Source: Holophagae bacterium
GTDB lineage: Bacteria > Acidobacteriota > Holophagae > Acanthopleuribacterales > Acanthopleuribacteraceae
Length of the DNA stretch: 64,000 nucleotides
Direction: 5' to 3'
Assembly (NCBI GenBank): GCA_030429565.1
Contig: JAUIFE010000007.1
Span: forward strand, 310,001-374,000
Position 1 is the stretch's first letter; each line of letters opens with the position of its first letter. Under the pieces are notes generated by a model that saw only the letters and a program-made list of their open reading frames with translations, was not told the origin of the DNA and did no database searches. Position numbers and translations under genes: made by a program. Positions 18,145 to 29,549 of this stretch are shown piece by piece.

Positions 18145-18720
18145 ATGAAACGAAAAACGTTAAATCGAATAGTCTTTTTCTGTTTGGTTTTGAGTCTGCC
18201 GCTGATGGCGGCGGGCGGCGGCGAACACGGTGGTCACCATTTTGACTGGACCGAATTCGCGGCAAAATGTGTGAACGTAACGCTCTTTTTCGGTGTGCTG
18301 GGCTTCCTGATTAAAAAACCCCTCACCGAGTTTTTTGTAAATCGCCGAAAGCAGATTGTCGATGCTTTAACGCTGGCGGAAGAGAGCAACAAGCAAGCCA
18401 AACAGCGTTTAGACGAAATCGGTCAAAAAATGGCCGGTATCGAAGCCGAGGTCGAGCAGATCCTTGCCGACGCACGACGTCAGGCTGAAGAAGAAAAAAT
18501 CAACATTGCCAAAAAAGCCGAAGCGGAAGCCGAGCAAATTGTGGCCCAAGCCAAGGAAGACGTGGACGCGATGCGCCGTGATGCGGCGCGCACGCTGAAA
18601 GTCTTTGTGACTGATTTGGCCATGGCCGAAGCGGAGAAAGTCATCAAAAGCAGCATGACCGACGCTGATCGCCAAAAACTGTTCGTTGAATTTTCCGAGC
18701 GTTTGGAGGCCAAATCATGA
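18145..18720 (+). CDS. atpF: F-type ATP synthase subunit b
   Basis: A 191-residue b subunit. It begins with a hydrophobic signal-like segment (RIVFFCLVLSLPLMAAGG), then a His/Gly-rich linker, a second hydrophobic helix (VNVTLFFGVLGFLIKKPL, about residues 45-62) and a long coiled coil with heptad-like Ala/Glu/Lys pattern. The extra N-terminal hydrophobic segment is found in b subunits of several Gram-negative groups and may be cleaved. The stop overlaps the start of atpH by four bases (ATGA), so translation is probably coupled. Confidence 0.87.
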   Translation: MKRKTLNRIVFFCLVLSLPLMAAGGGEHGGHHFDWTEFAAKCVNVTLFFGVLGFLIKKPLTEFFVNRRKQIVDALTLAEESNKQAKQRLDEIGQKMAGIEAEVEQILADARRQAEEEKINIAKKAEAEAEQIVAQAKEDVDAMRRDAARTLKVFVTDLAMAEAEKVIKSSMTDADRQKLFVEFSERLEAKS

Positions 18721-19250
18721 GTCGCGTTTCCGTGCGTTACGCCAAGGCGTTTGTCGAGGCGCTTTCTGAAAAGAACCGCCTCAGTGACGCCGACGCGTTT
18801 TTGGGTTTCTGTGACGTCGTGGCCGGCAATCGCGGCCTGCGACTGATGCTGTCCAACTACGCCATTTCCCCGCGTACCAAATCCAAAGTCATCGACGGGC
18901 TCGCGCAACGCTTAGCCCTTCCTGAATTGGTGGTTCGTTTCCTCTCCGTGCTTGTCAAGGCCCGTCGCATTGACTTGCTCGCGGAGCTTCGCGGCGCTGT
19001 TGTGGATCAAATGAACTTGGTTTTAAACATCAAGCCGGTTCAAATTACCACTGCCGGCGCGCCCAGCCGAGAAGAGCTCGATGCCATTACTAAAAGCATG
19101 GAAGCTCATTTAGGTAGCAAGGTTAAAGTACACGCCCAGATCGATGAAAGCATCCTGGGTGGTGTTGTGGCTCAGGTCGGCAGCATTGTTTACGACGGCA
19201 GCGTGCGCGGTCGTCTGGCCAGACTGCGTGAGGAATTAGTTAAGGAGTAG
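18717..19250 (+). CDS. atpH: F-type ATP synthase subunit delta
   Basis: A 177-residue delta subunit of normal length, linking the peripheral stalk to the top of the alpha/beta hexamer. It starts [13 protein letters not shown], matching the family N terminus (RYAxAL), and ends with the conserved [20 protein letters not shown] segment. It overlaps atpF by four bases and is followed eight bases later by atpA. Confidence 0.93.
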   Translation: MSRVSVRYAKAFVEALSEKNRLSDADAFLGFCDVVAGNRGLRLMLSNYAISPRTKSKVIDGLAQRLALPELVVRFLSVLVKARRIDLLAELRGAVVDQMNLVLNIKPVQITTAGAPSREELDAITKSMEAHLGSKVKVHAQIDESILGGVVAQVGSIVYDGSVRGRLARLREELVKE

Positions 19251-19258
19251 TTGTCGCA

Positions 19259-20779
19259 ATGGATATCAGAGCGGAAGAGATCAGCAAGATTATTCGAGAG
19301 CAGATCGCGGGCTACGAAGCTGACGTCGATACTGCAGAAGTTGGCACGGTTGTCGCCGTTGGTGACGGGATCGCCCGTGTTTATGGTTTGGACAAAGCGA
19401 TGTCCGGTGAGCTGTTGGACTTTCCCCACGGCGTTGTCGGTATGGTTCTGAACCTTGAAGAAGACAACGTTGGTGTTGTTTTGTTCGGTGGCGGCAGCAA
19501 AATCCGTGAAGGGGATACTGTTAAGCGGACCGGTCGTTTGGCCTCCGTTCCTGTCGGTAAAGCCATGGTCGGCCGTGTTGTCGATCCTCTTGGCCAGCCC
19601 ATCGACGGCAAAGGCCCTATCAAAAATGACGGCTTCAACCCGGTTGAACGGATCGCCCCCGGCATCATTCAACGTAAATCGGTTCACGAGCCGATGCAAA
19701 CCGGCCTGAAAGCCGTTGACGCCATGATCCCTGTTGGCCGCGGCCAGCGTGAGTTGATCATTGGTGACCGTCAGACCGGTAAAACCGCCGTTGCCCTCGA
19801 CACCATCATCAATCAAAAAGATACCGGCGTCATTTGTATCTATGTCGCCATCGGTCAAAAGCGCTCCACCGTTGCACAGGTTGTTAACAAGCTTGAGCAA
19901 TACGGCGCCATGGACCACACCATTGTCGTCTCCGCAACCGCGTCTGAACCGTCGCCGTTGTTGTTCCTCGCGCCTTACTCCGGTTGCGCCATGGGCGAGT
20001 ACTTCCGCGATAGCGGTGGTCACGTTCTCATCGTTTACGATGATTTGTCCAAGCAAGCCGCCGCTTACCGCGAACTGTCGCTGCTGCTCCGTCGTCCGCC
20101 GGGCCGCGAAGCCTTCCCTGGCGACGTTTTCTACCTGCACTCGCGGTTGTTGGAACGGGCCGCCAAGTTGAGTGACGAAGAAGGCGGTGGTTCTATGACC
20201 GCGCTGCCGATTATCGAAACTCAGGCCGGTGACGTTTCCGCCTACATCCCGACCAACGTTATCTCCATTACCGACGGTCAGATTTACCTTGAGGCCGACC
20301 TGTTTAACTCCGGTCAACGCCCCGCTGTAAACGTTGGTATCTCGGTTTCTCGTGTTGGTGGGGCCGCCCAGACCAAAGGTGTCAAGAAGCTCTCCGGTAC
20401 CCTGCGTTTGGATTTGGCTCAATATCGCGAGTTGGCTGCTTTTGCTCAGTTCGGTTCCGACCTCGACAAAGCCACCCAAAACCAATTGAACCGTGGTCAG
20501 CGCATGACCGAACTGCTGAAACAAGATCAGTACCAGCCGCTTCCGGTTGAAAAAATGATCGCCATTTTGTACGTCGGTGCCAAAGGCCACCTCGACGACA
20601 TCCCGGTCAGCAGCATCGGCGCTTTTGAGAAGAAATTCTACGAGTTTATGGACGCGCACCATGCCGACCTGTTCAAAACTTTGAAAAATAAACCCGCATT
20701 GAACGACGACGTCGAGAAGAGCCTTATTTCCGCGATTAACGCATTTAAAGAGCAATTCAAGGCGGATATGGGAGTATAA
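19259..20779 (+). CDS. atpA: F-type ATP synthase subunit alpha
   Basis: A 506-residue alpha subunit, the non-catalytic nucleotide-binding subunit of F1. The P loop reads [24 protein letters not shown] and the [19 protein letters not shown] region are canonical. AAGGAG precedes the start. Two bases separate its stop from atpG. Codon choice shows the high-expression preference (GTT, CGT, ACC) seen in the rest of the operon. Confidence 0.98.
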   Translation: MDIRAEEISKIIREQIAGYEADVDTAEVGTVVAVGDGIARVYGLDKAMSGELLDFPHGVVGMVLNLEEDNVGVVLFGGGSKIREGDTVKRTGRLASVPVGKAMVGRVVDPLGQPIDGKGPIKNDGFNPVERIAPGIIQRKSVHEPMQTGLKAVDAMIPVGRGQRELIIGDRQTGKTAVALDTIINQKDTGVICIYVAIGQKRSTVAQVVNKLEQYGAMDHTIVVSATASEPSPLLFLAPYSGCAMGEYFRDSGGHVLIVYDDLSKQAAAYRELSLLLRRPPGREAFPGDVFYLHSRLLERAAKLSDEEGGGSMTALPIIETQAGDVSAYIPTNVISITDGQIYLEADLFNSGQRPAVNVGISVSRVGGAAQTKGVKKLSGTLRLDLAQYRELAAFAQFGSDLDKATQNQLNRGQRMTELLKQDQYQPLPVEKMIAILYVGAKGHLDDIPVSSIGAFEKKFYEFMDAHHADLFKTLKNKPALNDDVEKSLISAINAFKEQFKADMGV

Positions 20780-20781
20780 CC

Positions 20782-21639
20782 ATGCCAAACCTACTCGATA
20801 TACGTCGCCGTATTAAGAGTACGAAAAACACGCAGCAGATTACCAAGGCTATGAAGATGGTGTCTGCTTCGCGTTTGCGGCGTACCTCGGAACGCGCGAT
20901 GGGGGCTCGTCCCTATGCCGAGCGCCTTGAGGCGGTACATGCTTCCATTCTGGCGCGACTGCCCGAGGCCGACGCCGACCTTTACCAGAAAAAGGAAGGC
21001 AAGACTTTGATCGTCGTCCTCGCGGGCGACAAAGGTCTGTGCGGTGCCTTTAACTCCAACATCTTTAAGGCGGCGGAGCAAATGGTGGCCAAGCGCGGTG
21101 CTGAGAACTGCATGCTGATGACCATTGGTAAAAAGCCGACGCAGCATTTCCGGCGACATCCAGCCGAAATCTACGAAACCTTTAGTGACATTTTCCGCGA
21201 TGTGACCTACACCTTGGCGGAAAACATTGGCCACATTTTGGTCAAAGCGTTCACCAATGATGAATGTGGCCGCGTCGTGCTGTTGTACAACAAGTTCCGC
21301 AACGTGTTGGTCCAGGAAGTCACCGAGCAGCCATTGCTGCCGCTGGCGCCCGAGACCAAGGACGACGCCGTCGCCCATACCGGTGTTGAGCACCTTGCCG
21401 AGCCTTCGCTGCAAGAGATCCTCGAAGATTTGGCGCCGCGCGTGGTAACCACTCAGGTTTACCAAGCCCTGCTGGAATCCTGTGCTTCCGAGCACGCCGC
21501 GCGCATGACGGCTATGGACGCCGCCACCAACAACGCCAAAGACATGATCGAAAAATTAACACTGGAAATGAACAAAGCACGTCAAGCCGCGATCACCACC
21601 GAACTGATTGAGGTTGTCAGCGGTGCTGCCGCACTCTAG
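20782..21639 (+). CDS. atpG: F-type ATP synthase subunit gamma
   Basis: A 285-residue gamma subunit, the central rotor shaft. The N terminus RRRIKSTKNTQQITKAMKMV and the C terminus KARQAAITTELIEVVSGAAAL are the two long helices of the coiled coil and match the family well; GDKGLCGAFN is also present. Start ATG 20782 follows GGGAG. Confidence 0.97.
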   Translation: MPNLLDIRRRIKSTKNTQQITKAMKMVSASRLRRTSERAMGARPYAERLEAVHASILARLPEADADLYQKKEGKTLIVVLAGDKGLCGAFNSNIFKAAEQMVAKRGAENCMLMTIGKKPTQHFRRHPAEIYETFSDIFRDVTYTLAENIGHILVKAFTNDECGRVVLLYNKFRNVLVQEVTEQPLLPLAPETKDDAVAHTGVEHLAEPSLQEILEDLAPRVVTTQVYQALLESCASEHAARMTAMDAATNNAKDMIEKLTLEMNKARQAAITTELIEVVSGAAAL

Positions 21640-21654
21640 CCAAACCAAGGTTAG

Positions 21655-23094
<1,440 letters not shown>

Positions 23095-23117
23095 TCCGGC
23101 CCGAGAGGTAGGTTTTC

Positions 23118-23510
23118 ATGCAACTCCAAGTTTTAACACCCGAAGCGGAAGCGCTGTGCACCGATGTGACCTCGGTGAACCTCGAGGGCTGCCTGGGTCG
23201 CCTGGGTATTCTCGAAGCGCACACCAACTTCATTAGTAAGTTGAATTTCGGCCTGCTGGAATACAGTGAGGCCGGAAAACAACATCACGTGTTGTGTGGT
23301 TCCGGTATCGTGGAAGTCAACAATAACCAAGTGACCGTGCTGGTACGCAGCGCTGAACGCCTCGACGATGTCGATGTGGATCGCGCCAAAGAAGCGTTGC
23401 AACGCGCCAAGTCGCGCTTGGGTTCCAACGATAAAGAAGTCAATTTGGAACGCGCTCAGGATGCCCAAGTGCGTGCCCAACAGCGACTTAAGTTCGTCGG
23501 CAAGCTCTAA
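23118..23510 (+). CDS. atpC: F-type ATP synthase subunit epsilon
   Basis: A 130-residue epsilon subunit. The N-terminal beta sandwich (LQVLTPEAEALCTDV, then LGRLGILEAHTNFI) is followed by a two-helix C-terminal domain (RAKEALQRAKSRL, RAQDAQVRAQQRL), which can inhibit ATP hydrolysis. It is the last gene of the operon and is followed at once by a strong hairpin. Confidence 0.95.
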   Translation: MQLQVLTPEAEALCTDVTSVNLEGCLGRLGILEAHTNFISKLNFGLLEYSEAGKQHHVLCGSGIVEVNNNQVTVLVRSAERLDDVDVDRAKEALQRAKSRLGSNDKEVNLERAQDAQVRAQQRLKFVGKL

Positions 23511-23523
23511 TTTACACCGCTTT

Positions 23524-23552
23524 GCCCACGTTGCTGAACCAGCAACGTGGGC
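23524..23552 (+). terminator. strong hairpin at end of atp operon
   Basis: A perfect 13-base-pair stem (GCCCACGTTGCTG and its complement) with an AAC loop begins 13 bases after the atpC stop. It lacks a T run, so it may act as an mRNA-stabilising 3' structure or a factor-assisted terminator. Confidence 0.6.
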
Positions 23553-23639
23553 ATTGCTGTCTCTAGAAGTCGCCCGCGTCGGGACCCTCGCCCCCTGTTG
23601 CGAGAAACCCATTAAGTTCAAACGGCACGGTGGTGTAGG

Positions 23640-24329
23640 GTGAATGATTGGAAACCGCTTGCGTTGTCCCAACCGCAACGCGGTTATCGTTATTCCGTCG
23701 ATGCGTTGCTTTTGGCCGCCTTTGCGCTGGAACAAAAGCCGCATCGTTGGTTGGACATCGGCACCGGCTGTGGCGTGGTCGCTTTTTATTTGGGACGGTG
23801 TTTGCCGAACGCGCGCGGAATTGCCGTTGAGCGACAGTCGGCTCTGATGTGCCATGCGCGACGGAACTTGGCGGGGCTGCCCGTGTTGCCGATTTTGGGT
23901 GACGTGCGCCGTTTCCCTTGGCGACCTGCAAGGCTCGATCTGGTGGTGTGCAACCCGCCTTACTACTTGCCAGGGCACGGTAAGGTTAAAAAAGACCCTG
24001 TCGCCGCGATGGCGCGTCATGCATTTTTCGGTACCCTCGAGGACTTTTCCTCCGCGGTGCAGCCGGCGCTGCGTCCGGAGGGCTGCTTTTGCGGCGTGTT
24101 GCCCGCCGATGTTTTCGCCCGTTTTCAGCCGCGTTTGTCGGCTGACGGTTGGTACTTTTCAAAGATTTTATCGGTTAAGCCTTTTCTCGGGGCGGCGGCA
24201 AATTTGATTTGTTTTGCAATGGTCCGCGTCCCTGTTGCCGCTTCGTGCTCGCGCGAATTGGTACTTTATCAGCGCCATCGGCAATATACCGAGGCGGCGA
24301 CCGCATTTTTTCGACGTTTAACCTCGTGA
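23640..24329 (+). CDS. TrmN6-like tRNA (adenine-N6)-methyltransferase
   Basis: A 229-residue class I SAM-dependent methyltransferase. It opens with the family signature QPQRGYRYSVDALLLAAF, followed by the SAM loop LDIGTGCGVVAF (about residues 39-50) and the catalytic NPPYY motif (about 105-109) typical of N6-adenine methylation. The closest known family is TrmN6/YfiC, which methylates A37 of tRNA1(Val). The start is GTG 23640; no strong ribosome site is seen, so the exact start is uncertain. The protein is cytosolic. Confidence 0.8.
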   Translation: MNDWKPLALSQPQRGYRYSVDALLLAAFALEQKPHRWLDIGTGCGVVAFYLGRCLPNARGIAVERQSALMCHARRNLAGLPVLPILGDVRRFPWRPARLDLVVCNPPYYLPGHGKVKKDPVAAMARHAFFGTLEDFSSAVQPALRPEGCFCGVLPADVFARFQPRLSADGWYFSKILSVKPFLGAAANLICFAMVRVPVAASCSRELVLYQRHRQYTEAATAFFRRLTS

Positions 24330-24344
24330 CCGGCGCTTCTCGGT

Positions 24345-24373
24345 TTGGTCTTGCTCCCAATCGTTGTTAGAAT
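24345..24373 (+). promoter_or_regulatory. probable sigma-70 promoter of substrate-binding lipoprotein gene
   Basis: TTGGTC, 17 bases, then TAGAAT (5 of 6 match) lie 80 bases upstream of the lipoprotein start. Confidence 0.4.
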
Positions 24374-24453
24374 GTGAAGCAGTTAATCAGGAGATTCGCG
24401 GGCTTACCCGGCCTGTTCGTGACATCCGTATTTTTTGCTTGAGGAGCAGCTTT

Positions 24454-25629
24454 ATGAATGGTTTGAGGTGGCGTTTTCTTTCCACCCTGACGGCGGTGCT
24501 GTTTTTGTTGACTTCGTGTGGTGGCGACAAAATTAAAATTGGGGTCATCATTCCACAGGAAGGGACACTCGCCGATTATGGTTACCAAATTCGTTCCGGT
24601 ATTGAATTAGCGTACAAAAACCTGGATACGGCGGAAAACCGTCGCCAGTACGAATTGATTTTCAAGCGCGAGGAAGCCGACCTTGATAAGGTCGAAGAAG
24701 AATTCCACGCATTGCGCAAAGAGGGCGTTCAGGCCATCATCGGCGCGGCCTCATCCGCGGCCACTTTGCGTTTGGCGCCATTGGCAAACAAACACAAAAT
24801 CATCTTGCTGAGTCCCGCCAGCTCGTCCCCTGAAATTAACGAGGGCTCCGGCGACTTTGTTTTCCGCAACCACCCCTCGGACACTTTGGAAGCACAAAAA
24901 CTGAGCAACGTGATTTTCCAAAAAACGCGCATGCAGAAAGTGCTGATGGTTCGCGCTAAAGATGCCTATAGCGAAGGTATTACCTTTGAATTGTTGAAGT
25001 TTGCGCGTCAAAACAGCGACCGTTTGCCCAATGAAGTGGTTAAGTTCAGCCACAACCCGGCTGAAGTCGACTGGACCTCCGTGGTTGATCGTATTGTCGA
25101 GATCAAACCCCAGGGTGTTTTTCTGGCTGCTTACCACAATGCTTTGATGCCGCTCATTAAAGAAATTCGTGCCCGTGAAGCGCTGAACAGAACCTACATC
25201 TTCACTTCTTCGTCATTGATTGTTGACGAAGCGGTTAAAGAGCTGGGCCCCGAAGCGTTGGAAGGCATTATGTTTACCGGTTACCACTGGGATCCCAACG
25301 AAAACAAACCCGAGATCCTTGAATTCTCTAAGCAGTTTAAAGCGGATCACCACACTGATCCCACCTTGTTTGCTGCGACTGGTTATGATGCGCTGAACAT
25401 TCTGGTTAAGGTCTTTGAAGAAACCGACCACGCCTTGCCTGACGACTTGCGCGCGCGTTTCAACAAAGAGCCGTTCCAGGGCATTATGGGTGAAACCGAC
25501 TTCAGTAAACGCGGTGACATCACCCGTATTCCGATTGTTTATCGCGTAGAAGAAGGCACCAAAAATGTCTTGAGTGATGAAGTCATAGACCAGATCAAAG
25601 ACGATATCTTGACCCGTCTGGAAGACTGA
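24454..25629 (+). CDS. LivK-type substrate-binding lipoprotein
   Basis: A 391-residue periplasmic-binding-fold lipoprotein. ATG 24454, preceded by GAGGAGC, opens a signal peptide ending in the lipobox LTSC (Cys22). The mature part is type I periplasmic binding: IKIGVIIPQEGTLADYG, then AVQ-type GVQAIIGAASSAATLRLAPLA and SPASSSPEIN, as in branched-chain amino acid or amide receptors. No ABC permease or ATPase genes adjoin it, so it is either an orphan receptor or uses a transporter encoded elsewhere. It stands alone, with its own promoter candidate and two terminators after it. Confidence 0.85.
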   Translation: MNGLRWRFLSTLTAVLFLLTSCGGDKIKIGVIIPQEGTLADYGYQIRSGIELAYKNLDTAENRRQYELIFKREEADLDKVEEEFHALRKEGVQAIIGAASSAATLRLAPLANKHKIILLSPASSSPEINEGSGDFVFRNHPSDTLEAQKLSNVIFQKTRMQKVLMVRAKDAYSEGITFELLKFARQNSDRLPNEVVKFSHNPAEVDWTSVVDRIVEIKPQGVFLAAYHNALMPLIKEIRAREALNRTYIFTSSSLIVDEAVKELGPEALEGIMFTGYHWDPNENKPEILEFSKQFKADHHTDPTLFAATGYDALNILVKVFEETDHALPDDLRARFNKEPFQGIMGETDFSKRGDITRIPIVYRVEEGTKNVLSDEVIDQIKDDILTRLED

Positions 25630-25634
25630 GTTCC

Positions 25635-25667
25635 GATGCTCGCCGCGCCTTTCGGCGCGCGAGCATC
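25635..25667 (+). terminator. terminator hairpin of the substrate-binding lipoprotein gene
   Basis: GATGCTCG-C-CGCGCC pairs with GGCGCG-CGAGCATC (14 pairs, one bulge), starting six bases after the stop codon. No direct T run follows. Confidence 0.55.
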
Positions 25668-25722
25668 ATTACCGACGCTTTTTGCTTGTCGGTTTTTAGA
25701 CAGACGAACTGGTTGCAACCAC

Positions 25723-25755
25723 AAAAAAAGCCCGTGTATGACACGGGCTTTTTTT
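25723..25755. terminator. bidirectional Rho-independent terminator
   Basis: Seven A, then GCCCGTGT, an ATG loop region, the exact complement and seven T. This textbook symmetric terminator lies between the convergent lipoprotein and STAS genes and serves both strands. Confidence 0.9.
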
Positions 25756-25773
25756 CGCGCGGGTTGCGGTGGC

Positions 25774-26112
25774 TTAGTTAAATGACTGAGCCGCGTCTTC
25801 CACGGAATCATAAATTTGGAAAACCGTAATGAGGGCGGTAAGCTGCAGCAAGCTGTAGATTTTGCTGGCCAGGTTGCAGATGTGCAAGCGACCGCCGCGG
25901 TTGGTGATGGTCATGTGGCAGGATACAAGTTCACCGATGCCGGAGCTATCGATGTACTTGAGGCCACCTAAGTCGAGAATGATTTTTTTGGTGCCGCTCT
26001 CGACGACTTGATTGATGATTTCGCGTAATTTTACGTCGCCCTCGCCAATCGTAACTTTTCCAGTAATTTCAATGATCTTGATATCACCGCGGTCTACAAT
26101 GTTGCTCTTCAT
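25774..26112 (-). CDS. STAS-domain protein (anti-sigma factor antagonist family)
   Basis: A 112-residue single STAS domain of the SpoIIAA/RsbV type. The diagnostic GLKYIDSSGIGELV loop holds the serine that is phosphorylated by an anti-sigma kinase in characterised members. ATG 26110-26112 is chosen because GGGAG precedes it and it fits the family N terminus. No serine kinase or phosphatase gene is adjacent, so its partner is elsewhere. Divergent from ruvA. Confidence 0.88.
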   Translation of the reverse strand: MKSNIVDRGDIKIIEITGKVTIGEGDVKLREIINQVVESGTKKIILDLGGLKYIDSSGIGELVSCHMTITNRGGRLHICNLASKIYSLLQLTALITVFQIYDSVEDAAQSFN

Positions 26113-26143
26113 GGTACGGCTCCCTTTGTCTGTGCTGGCGGTT

Positions 26144-26156
26144 GGTATATTATACC
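26144..26156. promoter_or_regulatory. AT-rich palindrome between STAS gene and ruvA
   Basis: GGTATATTATACC is a perfect palindrome around its central base and lies in the divergent promoter region. It contains -10-like sequences on both strands. It does not match known LexA boxes. Confidence 0.35.
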
Positions 26157-26258
26157 CGAACAATTCAAATCGCGGCAGGGAACAACCGTGTTAACAAAGA
26201 CTTTATCCGCTGTTTGTGCGCTGTCGCCGTTGCAAACAAGCGCGCGAGGAAGGTTCCA

Positions 26259-26864
26259 GTGATCGGTTATTTGAAAGGGCGTTTAAAAGCCGCGGAGGAC
26301 GGCCACCTGTTATTGGTGGTAAACGATGTGGGTTACGAGGTGTTTGTCGGCGTTGTCGATCGTTACCTGCCGCACCTTGGCGGCGAGTTGGCGCTGTGGA
26401 TTCACACTCATGTGCGCGAAGATCAGTTGGCCTTGTTTGGTTTTGCCGATCAATCCGCCAAAAAAATATTTTTGCTGTTGTTGGGCGTTTCGGGGGTCGG
26501 GCCCAAGTTGGCGATGGCCGTTGTCGGCACGCTTTCGGCGCGCGAGCTGTTCGACGCGGTTCACCTCGGCAACGCCAAAGCCTTAACCGCCGTGCCCGGA
26601 GTCGGCAAAAAAGTGGCCGAACGTTTAGCGCTGGAGCTCAAGGACAAAATGCTGCCGGTCATGCAGCAAGGGGGCGTCGCGCAAGCCGCTGCCGTCGGCG
26701 ATTCACAGGTGTGGCAGGATTTAATGGAGGCCTTGTCGGGTTTGGGCTTTTCTGACCAGAAGATCAGGAACGTGCTAAAATTGGCGCGCAACGAGTTCGC
26801 TGGTCAATCTGTTGAGATCAACCAACTTCTCAAATATTCACTACAAAAGATTAAGCAGTGCTAG
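26259..26864 (+). CDS. ruvA: Holliday junction branch migration protein RuvA
   Basis: A 201-residue RuvA. GTG 26259 begins VIGYLKGRL, the standard RuvA N terminus, with GAGGAAGG upstream. The oligonucleotide-binding domain is followed by two helix-hairpin-helix motifs ([16 protein letters not shown] and [15 protein letters not shown]) and the C-terminal RuvB-binding domain ([16 protein letters not shown]). It binds four-way junctions and loads RuvB. Its end overlaps the ruvB start by seven bases. Confidence 0.96.
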   Translation: MIGYLKGRLKAAEDGHLLLVVNDVGYEVFVGVVDRYLPHLGGELALWIHTHVREDQLALFGFADQSAKKIFLLLLGVSGVGPKLAMAVVGTLSARELFDAVHLGNAKALTAVPGVGKKVAERLALELKDKMLPVMQQGGVAQAAAVGDSQVWQDLMEALSGLGFSDQKIRNVLKLARNEFAGQSVEINQLLKYSLQKIKQC

Positions 26865-27871
26865 AACCTCAAGAAACTGATAAAGACTACGATCTCGGCC
26901 TGCGACCGCGGGCGTTAGCCGACTACATCGGCCAATCGGCGATGAAAGATAATTTGTCGGTTTTTATTCGCGCGGCCATAAAACGCCAAGCGCCGTTGGA
27001 TCACGTTTTGTTGTACGGTCCGCCGGGATTGGGGAAAACCACCATGGCCAACATTATTGCCATGGAGATGGGCGGCTCGTTTAAGTCGACCTCGGGGCCG
27101 GCCATTGAGCGCGCTGGTGATTTGGCCGCCATCCTTACCAATCTCAGTGCTTTTGATGTGTTATTTATCGACGAAATCCACCGTTTGCCGTCGGTGGTTG
27201 AAGAAGTTTTGTATCCCGCCATGGAAGATTTTCAGTTGGATATCGTCATTGGTCAGGGACCAGGCGCGCGATCCGTCAAAATTGATTTACCACCGTTCAC
27301 GCTCGTGGGTGCCACGACGCGTGCCGGCCTGTTAACCACGCCCTTGTTTGACCGCTTTGGTGTGGTCCATCGGCTTGAGTTTTACACCATCCAAGAATTG
27401 GGGCAGATATTGAAGCGCAGTGCCCAGTTATTACACATCGGCATTGATGACGACGGCGCCGGCATGATCGCTCAGCGGTCACGCGGTACCCCGCGCGTTG
27501 CCAACCGCTTGTTGCGGCGGTGTCGGGATTTTGCCGAGGTGGTTGGCGAGGGCTTCATCGATCGTAAGGCCGCCTTGCACGCCTTGGATGCGCTCGGCGT
27601 TGACCAGTTGGGTCTCGAAGAAAGTCACCGTAGTTTGCTAAATTGTATTGCACGTAAGTTCTCCGGTGGTCCGGTTGGGTTATCGACCCTATCAGCCGCC
27701 TTGGGGGAAGAGAAAGATTCCATTGAAGATGTTCAAGAACCGTATTTGATTCAGCAGGGTTTGTTAGAGCGAACCCCTCGTGGTCGCAAAATTACGCCGG
27801 CGGGCATGGTCCACATCGGATTAAAAGATGAGGTCCCTTACCAGCCAAAGTTGTTTGAGGATGATGTCTGA
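26858..27871 (+). CDS. ruvB: Holliday junction helicase RuvB
   Basis: A 337-residue AAA+ motor. It has the RuvB N terminus ([12 protein letters not shown]), Walker [11 protein letters not shown] (about residues 53-62), Walker B FIDEIHRL, the sensor GATTRAGLL and the C-terminal winged helix with TPRGR. It starts at GTG 26858 inside the end of ruvA, so the two are translationally coupled. ruvC is not nearby. Confidence 0.97.
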   Translation: MLEPQETDKDYDLGLRPRALADYIGQSAMKDNLSVFIRAAIKRQAPLDHVLLYGPPGLGKTTMANIIAMEMGGSFKSTSGPAIERAGDLAAILTNLSAFDVLFIDEIHRLPSVVEEVLYPAMEDFQLDIVIGQGPGARSVKIDLPPFTLVGATTRAGLLTTPLFDRFGVVHRLEFYTIQELGQILKRSAQLLHIGIDDDGAGMIAQRSRGTPRVANRLLRRCRDFAEVVGEGFIDRKAALHALDALGVDQLGLEESHRSLLNCIARKFSGGPVGLSTLSAALGEEKDSIEDVQEPYLIQQGLLERTPRGRKITPAGMVHIGLKDEVPYQPKLFEDDV

Positions 27872-29549
27872 GCAACATACCCAATCAGTAAAATTATTTT
27901 TTCGTACTTTCGAAAACCACCTGTCGCGCATTCGCGATGACGGCAAAGACGCCAATCAGGCCTATCGTGCCCAGGTGCTTTTGAGCCAAATTGGTCTGTT
28001 TGAAAAAGCCATGTTGGAAGAAGGTGCGGGGGCTGCCGGCTTTAGTGACGCCGCTGGTTTTGGCGAGTTGGTTGAAATTGAACAGTTCGCCGATTTGGCG
28101 GCATGGGCTGTTGCCCAGCGCGCTTTGACCGGTATCGCCGCTGTTCATTTTCTCGATCCCAGCGGTGAGTGGCACTGTCTTGCCGGGGACGGCATTTTGC
28201 CGATGCGTTTGCGTGCCGGAGAGTGGTTGCGGCGCGGGCTTGTCGCCCAGCTCCATCATGCAAAAAATATGTTCATTGCTTATTTGTTTGGGCAACCTCG
28301 GCTGGTCTTGCAGTTTGACGAGCAAGAAGGTTCTGCCGTTGATCGTGGCAAGATGGCCCTGTTCTTCGCGCGCTTATTGCCTGTTTTTGTCAGTGATCGC
28401 ATCACTCAGCCGACGGTTTACTCGGCTGATCGTGCCATTATTGCCAAAGATCCCCACTTCTGCGATCTGTTGGGTCTGATTGAAAAGGCCTCGGGCAAAG
28501 ATGTCAGCATTCTGCTGGAAGGCGAGAGCGGCACCGGTAAAGAAGTGATTGCCAACTTTATTCACCGTCATTCACCGCGCTCCGGCAAACCAATTGTCGC
28601 TGTAAACTGTGCCGCCATTCCGGCCGGTTTGATTGAAAGTGAGCTGTTCGGCCACGAAAAAGGTGCTTTTACCAATGCCTACAGCCGCCAAATTGGTCGC
28701 GTTGAAGAGGCCGACGGCGGGACCTTGTTTTTGGATGAGATCGGCGAGATGCCCTTTGCCATGCAGGCCAAGCTCTTGCGTTTCTTGCAATTGCATGAGT
28801 TCCACCGCGTTGGTGGGAAAAACAAAATTTCCGTGGATGTGCGCATCGTTGCGGCCACCAACCGTCACCTAAAAGATCAGGTGGCTAAAGGTGAGTTTCG
28901 CGAGGATTTGTACTACCGTTTGTCTGTTATGCCTTTTGTGATTCCGCCGTTGCGAGAGCGAATTGACGATATCGGGGCCTTGTCCGAGTACTTCTTCGAC
29001 AAATATGGTCGTTCCTTTGGTTTTGCACCGCTTAAAGTCGACCCCATTGTGTATCAGCACCTCTGTGGTTACGACTTTCCCGGCAACGTTCGCGAGCTGG
29101 AGAATTTGATTCAAAACATTTTGGTAATCGCCCAGGGACCGACCGTGACTGTTGCTCATTTACCGCCTGATATTCGTGCGGTTCCGCCGGTGGCTCTGCC
29201 GGAACGCGCCGCGGACTCGCCCAAGCGCGTGTGGCGGCCACGCTCTAGCTATGGCCGTAATTTTCGGATCTCACGTGGGAAAAGCGCTGTCGCGGTGGGT
29301 GGCAATCCCGAGCTTGAACGCCTGTTGGGGCAGACACCTAAGAATAACGACGAGCTGAAGTTGCTCAAGCAGGAAATCCAAAATTATGCTTCAGACCTGA
29401 CGTTGCTGGTAGAAGCGCGCTTTTTGCGTGATCTGTTGGCGCGCGCCGAGGGGTCGATGCCGAAAGCCAGTACGCTCGGAAATATCAACCGAACGCTGCT
29501 TTATAAAATGATTGATCGGACCAAGCACCTGGATGAAGAAGGTCGATAA
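27864..29549 (+). CDS. sigma-54-activator-type AAA+ regulator with altered GAFTGA loop
   Basis: A 561-residue regulator without a receiver domain. Residues about 1-180 are a GAF-like sensory region. The AAA+ domain (about 195-430) has Walker A GESGTGKE, Walker B LFLDEIGE and FPGNVREL, but the sigma-54 contact loop reads GAFTNA (267-272) with Asn271 in place of Gly. A low-complexity basic linker and a Fis-like helical end ([17 protein letters not shown]) follow. The start (ATG 27861 or 27864) overlaps the ruvB stop, suggesting readthrough expression from ruvAB. The sigma-54-type element at 29884 lies directly downstream, ahead of a secreted-protein gene. Whether this protein still activates sigma-54 is uncertain. 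Confidence 0.85.
   Translation: MSEQHTQSVKLFFRTFENHLSRIRDDGKDANQAYRAQVLLSQIGLFEKAMLEEGAGAAGFSDAAGFGELVEIEQFADLAAWAVAQRALTGIAAVHFLDPSGEWHCLAGDGILPMRLRAGEWLRRGLVAQLHHAKNMFIAYLFGQPRLVLQFDEQEGSAVDRGKMALFFARLLPVFVSDRITQPTVYSADRAIIAKDPHFCDLLGLIEKASGKDVSILLEGESGTGKEVIANFIHRHSPRSGKPIVAVNCAAIPAGLIESELFGHEKGAFTNAYSRQIGRVEEADGGTLFLDEIGEMPFAMQAKLLRFLQLHEFHRVGGKNKISVDVRIVAATNRHLKDQVAKGEFREDLYYRLSVMPFVIPPLRERIDDIGALSEYFFDKYGRSFGFAPLKVDPIVYQHLCGYDFPGNVRELENLIQNILVIAQGPTVTVAHLPPDIRAVPPVALPERAADSPKRVWRPRSSYGRNFRISRGKSAVAVGGNPELERLLGQTPKNNDELKLLKQEIQNYASDLTLLVEARFLRDLLARAEGSMPKASTLGNINRTLLYKMIDRTKHLDEEGR

Noticed and set aside
19190-20788. Long open frame on the minus strand opposite atpA
   Set aside because: It mirrors the highly conserved atpA codons, has low-complexity composition and no ribosome site; it is a shadow of atpA.
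26144-26176. LexA/SOS box upstream of ruvA
   Set aside because: The AT-rich palindrome and nearby CGAAC do not form a known LexA site (neither CTG-N10-CAG nor GAAC-N4-GTTC).
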